Origin: Acidobacteriota bacterium
GTDB lineage: Bacteria > Acidobacteriota > Blastocatellia > Pyrinomonadales > Pyrinomonadaceae
NCBI GenBank assembly: GCA_019639235.1
Contig: JAHBSG010000003.1
Span: forward strand, 66,446-130,445
Direction: 5' to 3'
Length of the DNA stretch: 64,000 nucleotides
Within the stretch, counting starts at the first letter, position 1. The number at the start of each line of letters is the position of its first letter. Under the pieces are notes generated by a model. That model saw only the letters and a program-made list of their open reading frames with translations, ran no database searches and was not told the origin of the DNA. Of this stretch, positions 25,249 to 34,478 are shown piece by piece. Made by a program: the position numbers and the translations under genes.

Positions 25249-25407
25249 ATGTTTCCATACGAAGAGCACAAAAATACAGAACTATGGCAGCGGATCGACA
25301 AGATCGTTGCTGATCTTGAGAAGAACGGTGATGTCAAACTGACCACTGCTCGTGAATATGTAGTAGGCTATTTTTGCAAGAAGTTGCGTGAAGGCGAAGC
25401 GAAATGA
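25249..25407 (+). CDS. small conserved-looking protein upstream of serA
   Basis: A 52-residue protein (MFPYEEHKNTELW... to KKLREGEAK), compact and charged, with predicted helices and a TAREYVVGYFCKKL segment. I recall similar short proteins in many bacteria without known function. A GTG at 25198 would add 17 unconvincing residues. Its stop overlaps the serA start by ATGA, indicating translational coupling. Confidence 0.6.
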   Translation: MFPYEEHKNTELWQRIDKIVADLEKNGDVKLTTAREYVVGYFCKKLREGEAK

Positions 25408-26633
25408 ATCCCACGTCTTACCCCAGAAACAAGATCAAGATCCTTTTGCTTGAGAATATCTCTGACGCTGCCGTTCGTGAGTTTGGCCTGGGCGGATATA
25501 CCGAGGTTCGGCGGCTTGGCGGTGCGGTCAGCGAAGCGGAGTTGATCAAGGCCGTGAAAGGCGTCCACGTACTTGGCATCCGGTCGAAGACCCACGTCAC
25601 CCGCGGCGTCATTGAGGCGGCCGACAAGCTGCTTGCGATCGGAGCTTTTTGCATCGGCGTTAATCAGGTGGACCTCAAGGCCGCAACCGAAAAGGGCGTC
25701 GCCGTTTTCAACGCCCCGCACGCCAATACGCGTTCGGTCGCGGAATTGATCATCGGCCTTTGCGTGATGCTCATCCGCAAGATCGCCGATAAGAACGCGG
25801 CCGCCCACCGCGGCGAGTGGCTCAAGGACGCGAAAGGTGCCTACGAACTCCGCGGGAAGACCATCGGCATCATCGGCTATGGCAACATCGGCTCGCAGGT
25901 CTCGAACATGGCCGAGGCACTCGGGCTCCATGTCATTTATTACGACATCGCCACTAAACTCCCGCACGGCAACGCTAAGCAAATGCGTGAGCTAAAGGAA
26001 CTGCTCAAACGCTCGCATATCGTTACGCTCCACGTGCCCTCGGACCCGACGACGCGGAACATGATCGACGCCGAGGCGATCCGCTCGATGCGAAAAGGAG
26101 CGATTCTGCTCAACTATAGCCGCGGCGACGTCGTTGACCTCGCGGCCGTTCGCAAGGCGTTGAAAAGCGGCAAGCTTGCCGGAGCGGCCGTTGATGTCTT
26201 TCCCGAAGAACCTGAAAAGATCGGCGACGCTTTCGAATGCCCGCTGCAAGGGATGCCGAACGTCATCTTGACGCCGCACATCGGCGGCTCTACCGAAGAG
26301 GCTCAGGCAAACATCGGGCTCGATGTCACGGGCAAGCTGATCAAATATCTCGACTACGGTACAAGCGAAGGCTCGCACACCGTACCGCCCGTCTCGCTTC
26401 CGCCGCAGGCCGGCACGCATCGCATCCTGCACATCCATCGGAATGTTCCGGGCGTCCTCGGTGAGATAAACTCGCGGCTCTCCGAACACGGCATAAACAT
26501 TGTCGGCCAGTACCTCAACACAAATCCGGAGATCGGCTATGTCATCCTCGACGTAGAAAAGGGCATTTCAAAGGAAGCCTTCGAGTTGCTCAAAGACATT
26601 CCAGCGACCGTGAAAGCAAGGATGGTTTATTAG
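25404..26633 (+). CDS. serA: D-3-phosphoglycerate dehydrogenase
   Basis: A 409-residue SerA catalysing the first committed step of serine synthesis (3-phosphoglycerate to 3-phosphohydroxypyruvate, NAD-linked). NAD motif TIGIIGYGNIGSQVSNMAEA, catalytic Arg in NYSRGDVVD, Glu in FPEEP and His in LTPHIGGSTEEA are all present. A C-terminal ACT domain (HIHRNVPGVLGEINSRLSEH onward) suggests allosteric serine feedback. Size and layout match the E. coli-type (409-410 residue) enzyme. Confidence 0.95.
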   Translation: MNPTSYPRNKIKILLLENISDAAVREFGLGGYTEVRRLGGAVSEAELIKAVKGVHVLGIRSKTHVTRGVIEAADKLLAIGAFCIGVNQVDLKAATEKGVAVFNAPHANTRSVAELIIGLCVMLIRKIADKNAAAHRGEWLKDAKGAYELRGKTIGIIGYGNIGSQVSNMAEALGLHVIYYDIATKLPHGNAKQMRELKELLKRSHIVTLHVPSDPTTRNMIDAEAIRSMRKGAILLNYSRGDVVDLAAVRKALKSGKLAGAAVDVFPEEPEKIGDAFECPLQGMPNVILTPHIGGSTEEAQANIGLDVTGKLIKYLDYGTSEGSHTVPPVSLPPQAGTHRILHIHRNVPGVLGEINSRLSEHGINIVGQYLNTNPEIGYVILDVEKGISKEAFELLKDIPATVKARMVY

Positions 26634-26635
26634 CT

Positions 26636-27604
26636 ATGAGGATCGTCATTCCAGGTGGCAGCGGACAGGTTGGGACGGCGTTGGCTAAAGCATTCGTGGC
26701 AGATGGGCACGACGTGGTGGTTCTTGGGCGTTCGCCGAAGCAAGCCGAGTGGCGAGCGGTTCAATGGGACGGCAAAACGCTCGGCGATTGGGCGGCGGAG
26801 ATCGACGGTGCCGATGTCGTGATCAACCTCGCTGGCCGAAGCGTAAATTGCCGATACAACGAGACAAATCGTCGCGAAATAATGGACTCGCGGCTCGATT
26901 CGACCCGCGTTGTTGGCGAGGCCATTTCGAAGGCTGAAAATCCGCCGAAGGTTTGGCTGCAGTCGAGCACGGCAACGATCTACGCCCATTCGTTCGATCG
27001 CGAGAACGACGATGTGACGGGTGTGATCGGCGGCCATGAGCCCGATGCTCCAGACACGTGGAATTTCAGCATAGACGTTGCTACAAATTGGGAACGTGTC
27101 ACGAACGAAGCCCAAACACCCGATACCAGAAAGGTCATAATGCGTTCGGCGATGACGATGGGACCCGCTCGCGGCGGGATCTTTGACACCATGCTTGGCA
27201 TCGTCCGGTTCGGGCTCGGCGGAACGGCGGCAAGCGGCAGGCAATATATTTCCTGGATACACGAAGACGATTTCATCCGCTCGGTCTATTGGCTTATTGA
27301 GCACGAAGAACTTTCTGGCCCGATAAATATCGCCTCGCCGCATCCTTTGCCGAATAAGGAGTTCATGCGGATCTTTCGCGAAGCGTGGGGAACGAGCATC
27401 GGGCTTCCGGCGTTCGAATGGCAGCTCGCTATCGGAGCATTCTTTATGCGAACCGAAACCGAGCTGATCTTGAAGAGCCGTCGCGTCGTGCCTAAATTGT
27501 TGACTGATTCAGGGTTCGAATTTGAGTATCCGACCTGGCCCGAGGCTTGCCGCGATCTCTGCGAGCGATGGCGAAAGGAGAACAATTGCGAACTCCGAAC
27601 ATAG
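26636..27604 (+). CDS. TIGR01777-family NAD-dependent epimerase (YfcH-like)
   Basis: A 322-residue extended SDR protein of the TIGR01777 group. The nucleotide motif is MRIVIPGGSGQVGTALAKAF; VINLAGRSVNCRYNETNRRE and the SRLDST block are group signatures; the C-terminal DUF1731-type region follows (ELILKSRRVVPKLLTDSGFE). The substrate is unknown for the family. It begins 2 nt after serA and probably shares its transcript. Confidence 0.88.
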   Translation: MRIVIPGGSGQVGTALAKAFVADGHDVVVLGRSPKQAEWRAVQWDGKTLGDWAAEIDGADVVINLAGRSVNCRYNETNRREIMDSRLDSTRVVGEAISKAENPPKVWLQSSTATIYAHSFDRENDDVTGVIGGHEPDAPDTWNFSIDVATNWERVTNEAQTPDTRKVIMRSAMTMGPARGGIFDTMLGIVRFGLGGTAASGRQYISWIHEDDFIRSVYWLIEHEELSGPINIASPHPLPNKEFMRIFREAWGTSIGLPAFEWQLAIGAFFMRTETELILKSRRVVPKLLTDSGFEFEYPTWPEACRDLCERWRKENNCELRT

Positions 27605-27749
27605 GCCAGCCTAAGAAAGCGTATGTTAAGGAACAATTCTAGTATCATTGACGCAGTACATCTGTGGAGCAAACGCTGCAATTCCGCTGGAGACCAAGAT
27701 GAGGACGGTCTGATCTGTTAAGGGCCCCCGGGGGAAGGTCATTAGAGCG

Positions 27750-30239
27750 ATGGCGGGACTGAGCTCAGAAGAAGCTGCCGTACGGCTGAAAGAGGTCGGG
27801 CCGAACGAACCCGTAAGGCGAAAGCGCATCGGGACATTCAGAGAGTTCCTCTCCCTTTTCAGCAACCCGCTGGTGATCATCCTCCTCGTCGCCAGTTCCA
27901 TCTCGCTGACATTCGGCAACTGGATAAACGCCTCGATCATTATCAGCATGGTTCTGATCGGTGTCGTCCTGAACTACGCTCAGACCGCCCGATCAAGGAA
28001 GGTGATCGAGTCCCTTCGAAAGACGGTTTCCCTATCGGCTGCGGTGATGAGGGACGGCACTTGGCAAGAACTCCCTCCGCAAGATCTCGTGCCCGGCGAC
28101 CTGATACGTCTTACAGCGGGCGATCTGGTGCCGGCTGATGCTCGGCTCGTCGAATGCCGCGACCTTCATGTCCAAGAATCCGCCCTGACAGGGGAGTCAT
28201 TGCCTGTCGAGAAGAACGCCTCTCCGACCAATAGGGACAAAGTTGACGATAACAGCTCGATATTCCTGGGAACGTCCGTGATCAGCGGAACCGCCACGGC
28301 GATCGTGGCAGCGACCGGTGAGACCACCCGATTCGGGGCCATAGCTCTTCGGCTTGCCGACAAGCCGCCGGAAACCGAATTTGAACGCGGCACGAGACGC
28401 TTTGGTTTCTTTATCGCTCGGGTCATCTTCCTGTTGGTCATTTTCGTATTTTTCGCAAATGCCCTAATGCAGCGCGACCTGCTTGAGTCCCTGCTCTTCG
28501 CTATCGCCCTCGCCGTTGGCCTCACGCCCGAGTTTCTTCCGATGATTACGACCGTAACGCTTGGGCAAGGGGCGATGCGTATGGCAAAGAAGAAGGTCAT
28601 CGTGAAGCACCTCGAGGCGATACAAAACTTCGGAAGTATCGGGATACTGTGCACTGACAAGACCGGCACACTGACCAAGGGCGAGATGATCCTCACCGGC
28701 CACATCGACCCGTACGGAAAAGAAACGGAACTTCCTTTCATCCTAGGTTATGTGAATAGTTTCTTTGAGTCCGGTATTACCAACCCGCTCGACATAGAGA
28801 TAAAAAGAGCTCACGCAGCGAATCCCCTTGACGATGCAATATTGAGGCACGACATCACGCCTATCGAAGCATTCACCAAACTCGACGAAATACCCTTCGA
28901 TTTCGAACGGCGTCGCGTTTCTATAGTCGCCGGGACCGACGGACGCAGAATGCTGATCACGAAGGGCGCACCTGAGAATGTTCTCGAGGTTTGTTCGGAT
29001 ATGCGCGTTGATTCAAGAGTTTTGCCGATCTCAACTCAGGACCTGGACAACTGCCGGCGTACCTTTGAGCGATCTAGTTCTGAAGGCCAGCGCGTCCTCG
29101 CTGTCGCTTATTCATATGTGGATGACAAAGAGAAATACAGCACCGAAGATGAAATAGGCCTAACACTCGCCGGATTCCTGACCTTCGCCGATGAGCCGAA
29201 AGAAACCGCCGCGGCTGCGGTTCGAACCCTAAATCGCGACGGCGTTGCCGTGAAATTGATAAGCGGTGACAACGAGCTTGTTGCAAAATATGTCTGCAAA
29301 AAGGTTGGCATCGATACGAGTTCGGTCATCACAGGCGATGAGGTTGACAGGCTGGACGATACGGCCCTTGCCGCTGTCGCCGAGGAAACCTCGATCTTCG
29401 CGCGCGTCTCGCCGATGCAGAAAAATCGCATCATTCTCGCGCTCAAACAACGCGGACACGTCGTAGGATACATGGGCGACGGAATAAATGACGCACCGAG
29501 CCTTAGGACGGCCGATGTTGGTATTTCGGTTGCAGATGCGACAGAGGTGGCAAAGGATGCCGCCGAGATCGTCCTAATGGAGAACAGTCTTCGGGTTCTT
29601 CACGACGGGATCATTGAGGGCCGCAAATCATTCGGCAACGTAATGAAGTACCTGCTGATGGGGACCAGCTCGAACTTTGGCAATATGTTCAGCATGGCCG
29701 CCGCGGTTCTCTTCCTCCCGTTCCTTCCAATGCTGCCGGTACAGATAATCCTGAATAACTTTCTCTATGATCTCGCTCAGATAACCATTCCAACCGACAG
29801 CGTCGATTCGACCTTTATCCGCAAGCCACACCGATGGGATATTGGCCTGATACGGGATTTCATGGTTTATATCGGCCCGATCAGTTCTATTTACGATTTC
29901 CTTACATTCTTTGTACTCCTAAAGATCTTTCAGGCGTCTGAGCAACTGTTCCATACCGGATGGTTTGTCGAATCACTCGCAACCCAGACCCTCGTTGTAT
30001 TCGTGATCAGAACGGCGGGCAATCCGCTCAAGAGCCGTCCGAGCCTCGCCTTGTCCTTAACAGTTGTTTCAGTTGTTGGCGTTGCCGTCATATTGCCCTA
30101 CACTTCAGCAGGAGCTTTGCTGGGATTTGTTCCGTTGCCTGTCGAGTTCCTCGGCTTTGTTGCCGTTGCTACCGTCACCTATCTTGCGATAGTTGAAGTT
30201 GTAAAACGTAAGCTAATGCGGAGACTGCTTGAACAATAG
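27750..30239 (+). CDS. mgtA: magnesium-translocating P-type ATPase
   Basis: An 829-residue P3B-type ATPase importing Mg2+. The phosphorylation motif CTDKTGTLTKGEM gives D303; ESALTGESLPVEK is the actuator TGES loop; GDGINDAPSLRTADVGIS is the hinge motif. C-terminal transmembrane segments follow (ILNNFLYDLAQITIPTD is typical of MgtA). The N-terminus is somewhat shorter than E. coli MgtA; an in-frame TGA at 27711 leaves ATG 27750 as the first start. The 145-nt leader shows no recognisable Mg2+ riboswitch. The stop is followed after 1 nt by the next gene. Confidence 0.93.
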   Translation: MAGLSSEEAAVRLKEVGPNEPVRRKRIGTFREFLSLFSNPLVIILLVASSISLTFGNWINASIIISMVLIGVVLNYAQTARSRKVIESLRKTVSLSAAVMRDGTWQELPPQDLVPGDLIRLTAGDLVPADARLVECRDLHVQESALTGESLPVEKNASPTNRDKVDDNSSIFLGTSVISGTATAIVAATGETTRFGAIALRLADKPPETEFERGTRRFGFFIARVIFLLVIFVFFANALMQRDLLESLLFAIALAVGLTPEFLPMITTVTLGQGAMRMAKKKVIVKHLEAIQNFGSIGILCTDKTGTLTKGEMILTGHIDPYGKETELPFILGYVNSFFESGITNPLDIEIKRAHAANPLDDAILRHDITPIEAFTKLDEIPFDFERRRVSIVAGTDGRRMLITKGAPENVLEVCSDMRVDSRVLPISTQDLDNCRRTFERSSSEGQRVLAVAYSYVDDKEKYSTEDEIGLTLAGFLTFADEPKETAAAAVRTLNRDGVAVKLISGDNELVAKYVCKKVGIDTSSVITGDEVDRLDDTALAAVAEETSIFARVSPMQKNRIILALKQRGHVVGYMGDGINDAPSLRTADVGISVADATEVAKDAAEIVLMENSLRVLHDGIIEGRKSFGNVMKYLLMGTSSNFGNMFSMAAAVLFLPFLPMLPVQIILNNFLYDLAQITIPTDSVDSTFIRKPHRWDIGLIRDFMVYIGPISSIYDFLTFFVLLKIFQASEQLFHTGWFVESLATQTLVVFVIRTAGNPLKSRPSLALSLTVVSVVGVAVILPYTSAGALLGFVPLPVEFLGFVAVATVTYLAIVEVVKRKLMRRLLEQ

Positions 30240-30240
30240 A

Positions 30241-31278
30241 ATGAGGGTCATTATTGGTTGGATGTTAAAGATGGTGTGCCTGTCTCTAGGCTCGTTCTTT
30301 CTGGGTTCCTTTCCAGTGTTCGCCCAATGGGTGAAGCAGCCGATCGAAACCACGGCGTCGTTTCGCGGGCTTTCGGTCGTGAGTGAGCGGGTCGTCTGGG
30401 CGAGCGGTACGGGCGGCACGGTGATCAAGACGACGGATGGCGGCAAGGTTTGGAGTGTGATGAGGGTTCCGGGTGCTGAAAAGCTCGACTTCCGGGACAT
30501 CGAGGCCTTTGACGCAAACACCGCATACATCTTGAGCATCGGCAACGGCGACGCTTCGCGTATTTATAAAACCACCGACGGCGGCAAGACCTGGGAATTG
30601 CAGTTCACGAATAAGGACGAAAAGGCATTCTACGACGCGATCGCCTGTTGGGACCGCAATAACTGCATTGCGATGAGCGACCCGGTCGGCGAGTTCTATC
30701 AGCTTATCGCGACCAAAGACGGCGGCAAAACGTGGAAGTTCACCGGGCTCGACAAGATGCCGCGGGCTAAGTCTGGCGAGGCTGCTTTTGCGGCGAGCGG
30801 CACGTGCCTCATCGTCAATGGCATAACGGACGTATTTCTCGTAACCGGCGGGAGTGATGCACGCGTTCTTCGCTCGAATGACCGCGGCCTTTCGTGGTTC
30901 GTTGCCGATACGCCCATCACAAAAGGCACGCCCGGCAGCGGCATTTTCTCCGTTGCATTTCGCAATGCTCTCCACGGAACTGCGGTCGGCGGCAACTACG
31001 AGAAACCGGCCGAAGCCGTGAACAATCTCGCATTTACCCGCGATGGCGGCAAGACCTGGTACGCCGGCGAGGGGCTCTCGGGCTACCGCTCCGCCGTCGC
31101 TTACATCGATAGCAGAACGCTTATCGCCGTCGGCACCAATGGCACCGATATCTCCCGCGACCTCGGTGCAACCTGGAAAAAGATCGGCGACGAGAACCTT
31201 AACGCCGTCGCTGCCAAAAGCCGCCGTGCGGTCTGGGCCGTTGGGCCAGCGGGTGCTGTTTACCGCCTCGCGAATTGA
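30241..31278 (+). CDS. exported YCF48/BNR-like beta-propeller protein
   Basis: A 345-residue exported protein with a signal peptide (SLGSFFLGSFPVFAQ) and repeated propeller blades ending in asp-box-type TTDGGKVW, TTDGGKTW, TKDGGKTWKF and TRDGGKTW motifs. This is the pattern of YCF48-like photosystem-assembly and BNR/sialidase-like proteins, whose bacterial members are mostly of unknown role. ATG 30241 gives the proper signal peptide; the TTG at 30229 would overlap mgtA. Confidence 0.85.
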   Translation: MRVIIGWMLKMVCLSLGSFFLGSFPVFAQWVKQPIETTASFRGLSVVSERVVWASGTGGTVIKTTDGGKVWSVMRVPGAEKLDFRDIEAFDANTAYILSIGNGDASRIYKTTDGGKTWELQFTNKDEKAFYDAIACWDRNNCIAMSDPVGEFYQLIATKDGGKTWKFTGLDKMPRAKSGEAAFAASGTCLIVNGITDVFLVTGGSDARVLRSNDRGLSWFVADTPITKGTPGSGIFSVAFRNALHGTAVGGNYEKPAEAVNNLAFTRDGGKTWYAGEGLSGYRSAVAYIDSRTLIAVGTNGTDISRDLGATWKKIGDENLNAVAAKSRRAVWAVGPAGAVYRLAN

Positions 31279-31379
31279 AGCTTCGCAGCGAAAGCGTAAG
31301 AATCAACGGGTTCTCGCATATCTCAGGCCGCGAGCGGCTCCCAAAAATCGGAAATTCCCAATTTTCTCTGCGGCGTTTC

Positions 31380-31398
31380 TTGGCTAAAATCTAGCCAA
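31380..31398 (+). promoter_or_regulatory. inverted repeat covering the nhaA start
   Basis: TTGGCTA-AAATC-TAGCCAA has perfect 7-bp arms, and the right arm ends on the A of the nhaA ATG. No Shine-Dalgarno is visible. The hairpin could hide the start in the mRNA, or the dyad could be an operator containing a TAAAAT -10-like element. Confidence 0.4.
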
Positions 31399-32624
31399 TG
31401 GTCAAGAAAAGAAGCGTTAGACTAACAGAAGCGTTCAAGGACTTTTTCGAGAATGAGCGGGCCGGGGCGATGATCCTTATCGCCTGCACGCTTGTCTCGC
31501 TTACTGTTGCGAACACGGCATTTGGGCCTTCCTATCTTCAATTTTGGCAAGGCTATCTAGGGCCGCTTAGCGTCGAACATTGGGTCAATGACGGCCTGAT
31601 GGCGATCTTTTTTCTGATGATCGGCCTTGAGCTCGAACGCGAGATCTATGCGGGCGAGCTATCGGACTTTAAGAGCGCATTGTTGCCGATCTTTGCTGCC
31701 ATCGGCGGCGTCGCCGTTCCGGCACTTATTCACTTTAGTTTTAACTCCGGTCTTCCGACCCAAGCAGGTATCGGCATCCCGATGGCGACCGATATCGCCT
31801 TCGCCATCGGCGTTCTTGCTTTGCTCGGCTCGCGGGTTCCTGCGTCGCTCAAGGTCTTTCTGGTCGCACTCGCGGTCATCGATGACCTGATCGCCGTCAT
31901 CGTCATTGCGGTCTTTTACACTTCGGAGCTGTCGGTCGGCTATCTTGCAGCCTCGCTCGGTGTTCTCGGGTTGCTTGTCGTCATGAACCGGCTCGGCGTG
32001 ATGACGCTGATCCCGTATCTGATCCTGGGCGTGGTCGCCTGGTTCTTTATGCTGAAGTCCGGCGTTCACGCGACCATCGCCGGCGTCCTTCTCGCCTTCA
32101 CGATTCCCTTCACGCACAAACGGGATGACGCCGATTCGCCTTCGTATCGGCTTGAGCATGCGCTCCACAAGCCGGTCGTCTTCCTTATCCTGCCGATCTT
32201 TGCTCTTGCAAATACGGGCATCGTCATCGGTGCGGATTGGGCAAGCGACCTTACCTCGCCGAACAGCCTAGGCATCATGCTCGGGCTCGTCACCGGCAAG
32301 CCGATCGGTGTTACACTGCTCGTTGTGGCCGCCGTTGCTTTTGGCCTTTGCAAGCTTCCGCTAGACCTCAATTGGAAGCACGTCATCGGTGCCGGATTCC
32401 TTGCCGGGATCGGGTTCACGATGTCCATTTTCATTACGAATCTGGCGTTTACGGGCTCCGCCGACCTGATCAACGATTCGAAGATGGCGATCCTTTTGGC
32501 TTCGTTGACGGCCGGGACGATCGGGTTCATTTTCCTCAAGCTATTCGGCCAACCGAACATCGACGACGTGGATATGGACACGATGGACTATGAGGACGAT
32601 AATGGCGAAGAGCAGCCGGCGTAA
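31398..32624 (+). CDS. nhaA: Na+/H+ antiporter NhaA
   Basis: A 408-residue NhaA antiporter, exporting Na+ in exchange for H+ to control pH and salt. GLMAIFFLMIGLELERE at about residues 71-87 and the ion-binding aspartates in ALAVIDDLIAVIVIA (conserved DD pair) are present, with about 12 hydrophobic segments and PMATDIAFAIGVLALLGSR. The C-terminus is acidic (DDVDMDTMDYEDDNGEE). Confidence 0.95.
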   Translation: MVKKRSVRLTEAFKDFFENERAGAMILIACTLVSLTVANTAFGPSYLQFWQGYLGPLSVEHWVNDGLMAIFFLMIGLELEREIYAGELSDFKSALLPIFAAIGGVAVPALIHFSFNSGLPTQAGIGIPMATDIAFAIGVLALLGSRVPASLKVFLVALAVIDDLIAVIVIAVFYTSELSVGYLAASLGVLGLLVVMNRLGVMTLIPYLILGVVAWFFMLKSGVHATIAGVLLAFTIPFTHKRDDADSPSYRLEHALHKPVVFLILPIFALANTGIVIGADWASDLTSPNSLGIMLGLVTGKPIGVTLLVVAAVAFGLCKLPLDLNWKHVIGAGFLAGIGFTMSIFITNLAFTGSADLINDSKMAILLASLTAGTIGFIFLKLFGQPNIDDVDMDTMDYEDDNGEEQPA

Positions 32625-32627
32625 CCT

Positions 32628-33080
32628 ATGGCAAACGGATTCTCAAGCGTTCCTTTCAAAACCGAGACCAACCACGGCCTGACCTCGGTCAATGGGATCG
32701 CCAAGTTCTCCTCGGCCGGCGTCGTGCTTGAGTTCGAGGCCAAGCTCTTCGGCATCATCGGCGGCGGCGTGAAAGAGGTTCGCCTGCCGATCGCCGAGAT
32801 AATGGACGTCCGCTTTCGCAAGGGCTTTTTCAAGCACGGTGCGAAGATCGTTATCCGCACACAGACAATGGCCGCCCTCGCCGAACTCCCCAATCAAGAT
32901 GGCAAGCTGACGCTTAAACTCGCTAAAGATGACTGGGAACGCGGCCGGGCAGCGGTCGAAGAACTCGAGCGTAGCCTTGGCGAATACCGGGCCGAACTTC
33001 CGCCTGCGCATACGCCGCTCTCGCAGGTCTTCGCCGAATCGGACGTCGACGAGGAAGAAACGAAAAAGTTGGATCGTTAG
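32628..33080 (+). CDS. uncharacterised PH-like beta-rich protein
   Basis: A 150-residue cytoplasmic protein. Residues 1-110 alternate strands (GIAKFSSAGVVLEFEAKLFG, VKEVRLPIAEIMDVRFRKGF) in the manner of bacterial PH/GRAM-like domains, followed by an acidic helical tail (SDVDEEETKK). It starts 3 nt after nhaA, suggesting co-transcription. No function can be assigned. Confidence 0.65.
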   Translation: MANGFSSVPFKTETNHGLTSVNGIAKFSSAGVVLEFEAKLFGIIGGGVKEVRLPIAEIMDVRFRKGFFKHGAKIVIRTQTMAALAELPNQDGKLTLKLAKDDWERGRAAVEELERSLGEYRAELPPAHTPLSQVFAESDVDEEETKKLDR

Positions 33081-33095
33081 ACCAAAGGAGAAAAA

Positions 33096-33362
33096 ATGCC
33101 GAAATTCGTTATCGAACGTGATATCCCCAATGCGGGTGCAATGACATCCGATGATCTACACGGAGCTGCCGCAAAGTCCTGCGACGTACTGAACAAGCTC
33201 GGTGCCGAGATCCAGTGGATCCACAGCTACGTCACCGACGACAAGATCTACTGCGTTTACACCGCACCGAACGCCGAACTCATCGAAGAGCACGCCCGCG
33301 AGAGCGGCTTTCCCGCAAACAGGATCTCTGAGGTCCGGGCAATGATCGACCCGACCCGCTAA
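33096..33362 (+). CDS. DUF4242 (SCO4226-like) small protein
   Basis: An 88-residue ferredoxin-like-fold protein: KFVIERDIPNAGAMTSDDLH at the N-terminus and IQWIHSYVTDDKIYCVYTAP are typical of DUF4242. One characterised member family (SCO4226) binds nickel through cysteine and histidine residues; here Cys and His are present (HSYVTDDKIYCVY), but metal binding is only inferred. It sits in the run nhaA-PH-like-DUF4242. Confidence 0.8.
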   Translation: MPKFVIERDIPNAGAMTSDDLHGAAAKSCDVLNKLGAEIQWIHSYVTDDKIYCVYTAPNAELIEEHARESGFPANRISEVRAMIDPTR

Positions 33363-33368
33363 ACGGCA

Positions 33369-33902
33369 ATGTTGCGAGCCGGCCACCCAGAGCTCGGACC
33401 GGTCGAGAGCGTCCATTACGTCGAGCGCCCGCAGAGCGTAGTCTCTTTGATCATAACCTCGACCGTTATCACCGCAGTCGCGGCGGGACTTTTTTATATC
33501 GAAGCTCCCGTCTGCGGCGGAGTGATACTGCTTATATTGGTGCCGGTCATGATCGATCTTCTACGAGGCCGCAAGAATTCACTGACTATCCATCAGAACG
33601 GCCTTTCTTACACGGGCTTGTTCCGCACTCGAACTTCCCGCTGGGAAGATGTGGAGGAGTTCGGCCATATTCTCGATAACGGGGCCATACCCAAGGACGA
33701 TCCGCAACACATACGAAAGGCACGCAGCTTTAGCGTTTGGATCTTGAAGCGAAACGGCGAGAGGATCAATATCCGGCCGGATCTGACCGGGATCTACGAT
33801 GCCGTCCGCTCGATCGCCGTTCACGTTTTCGGCCCCGAACACGTAGCGGCTTATCCGGACGATTACGGTTCCGGCAGTATCAGGACGAATCGAAGCGGCT
33901 AG
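33369..33902 (+). CDS. uncharacterised two-TM membrane protein with PH-like domain
   Basis: A 177-residue protein with two adjacent hydrophobic segments (about residues 25-62, VVSLIITSTVITAVAAGLFY and VILLILVPVMIDLL), then a soluble beta-rich part (SLTIHQNGLSYTGLFRTRTS, RWEDVEEF) resembling bacterial PH domains found beside membrane hairpins. Starts 6 nt after the DUF4242 gene. Function unknown. Confidence 0.6.
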   Translation: MLRAGHPELGPVESVHYVERPQSVVSLIITSTVITAVAAGLFYIEAPVCGGVILLILVPVMIDLLRGRKNSLTIHQNGLSYTGLFRTRTSRWEDVEEFGHILDNGAIPKDDPQHIRKARSFSVWILKRNGERINIRPDLTGIYDAVRSIAVHVFGPEHVAAYPDDYGSGSIRTNRSG

Positions 33903-33974
33903 ATCGCCTCCCGCGAAACCATTTTCTGCCCGCCGCCGAAAGGAAAAGCAAGTTCATTTCGAAACGAGCAGACA

Positions 33975-34475
33975 ATGGGAAGGAAAACTTTCACGTTCTT
34001 CATGGCCGCTTGCGTCCTTTTCGGGGCCGCGGCCATGACCGTCAGCGGCCAGAGCCGCGTCTCAAACTTCGCCCTTCAAGATCAGAACGACCAAAAGGTC
34101 GAGGTCAATTTCCCGAGCGATCGCCCGGTCGTTTTTGTTTTCGGCGACCGCGATGGGGCAAAGCAGATCGACGGCTGGGCAACGCCCATCTACAAGAAAT
34201 TTGACGGCAAGATCTATATGTTCGGGGTCGCCTCGCTCGGCGGAGTGCCAAGCTATGCCCGCGGGCTCGTCCGCCGGCTGATCAAGCGGCAAACGCAGTT
34301 CCCTGTCCTGCTTGATTGGGGCGGCAAGATCGCAAAGACCTACGGCTACGAAAAGGACAAGGCGATGGTGCTCGTCGTCGCAAAGAACGGCACCATACTT
34401 AGTACCAAGTACGGTGCCGCCTCAAATACCGAACTCGATCAAATATACAAGCAGATCGAGAACCAGTTGCGGTAG
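33975..34475 (+). CDS. exported thioredoxin-fold protein lacking redox cysteines
   Basis: A 166-residue protein with a signal peptide (SCVLFGAAAMTVSG-like cut near VSGQ) and an AhpC/TSA-thioredoxin-like core (VSNFALQDQNDQKVEVNFPS, PVVFVFGDRDGAKQIDGW, FPVLLDWGGKIAKTYG, AMVLVVAKNGTILST). In place of the CxxC after the first strand it has GDRDGAK, and the mature protein has no cysteine at all. It is therefore not a thiol oxidoreductase; it may act as a structural or chaperone-like relative. Confidence 0.75.
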   Translation: MGRKTFTFFMAACVLFGAAAMTVSGQSRVSNFALQDQNDQKVEVNFPSDRPVVFVFGDRDGAKQIDGWATPIYKKFDGKIYMFGVASLGGVPSYARGLVRRLIKRQTQFPVLLDWGGKIAKTYGYEKDKAMVLVVAKNGTILSTKYGAASNTELDQIYKQIENQLR

Positions 34476-34478
34476 CGC

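Noticed and set aside
27605-27749. Possible Mg2+ riboswitch or leader peptide before mgtA
   Set aside because: Only 145 nt, with one CCCCCGGGGG palindrome; no M-box-like helices or Pro-rich leader ORF are visible.
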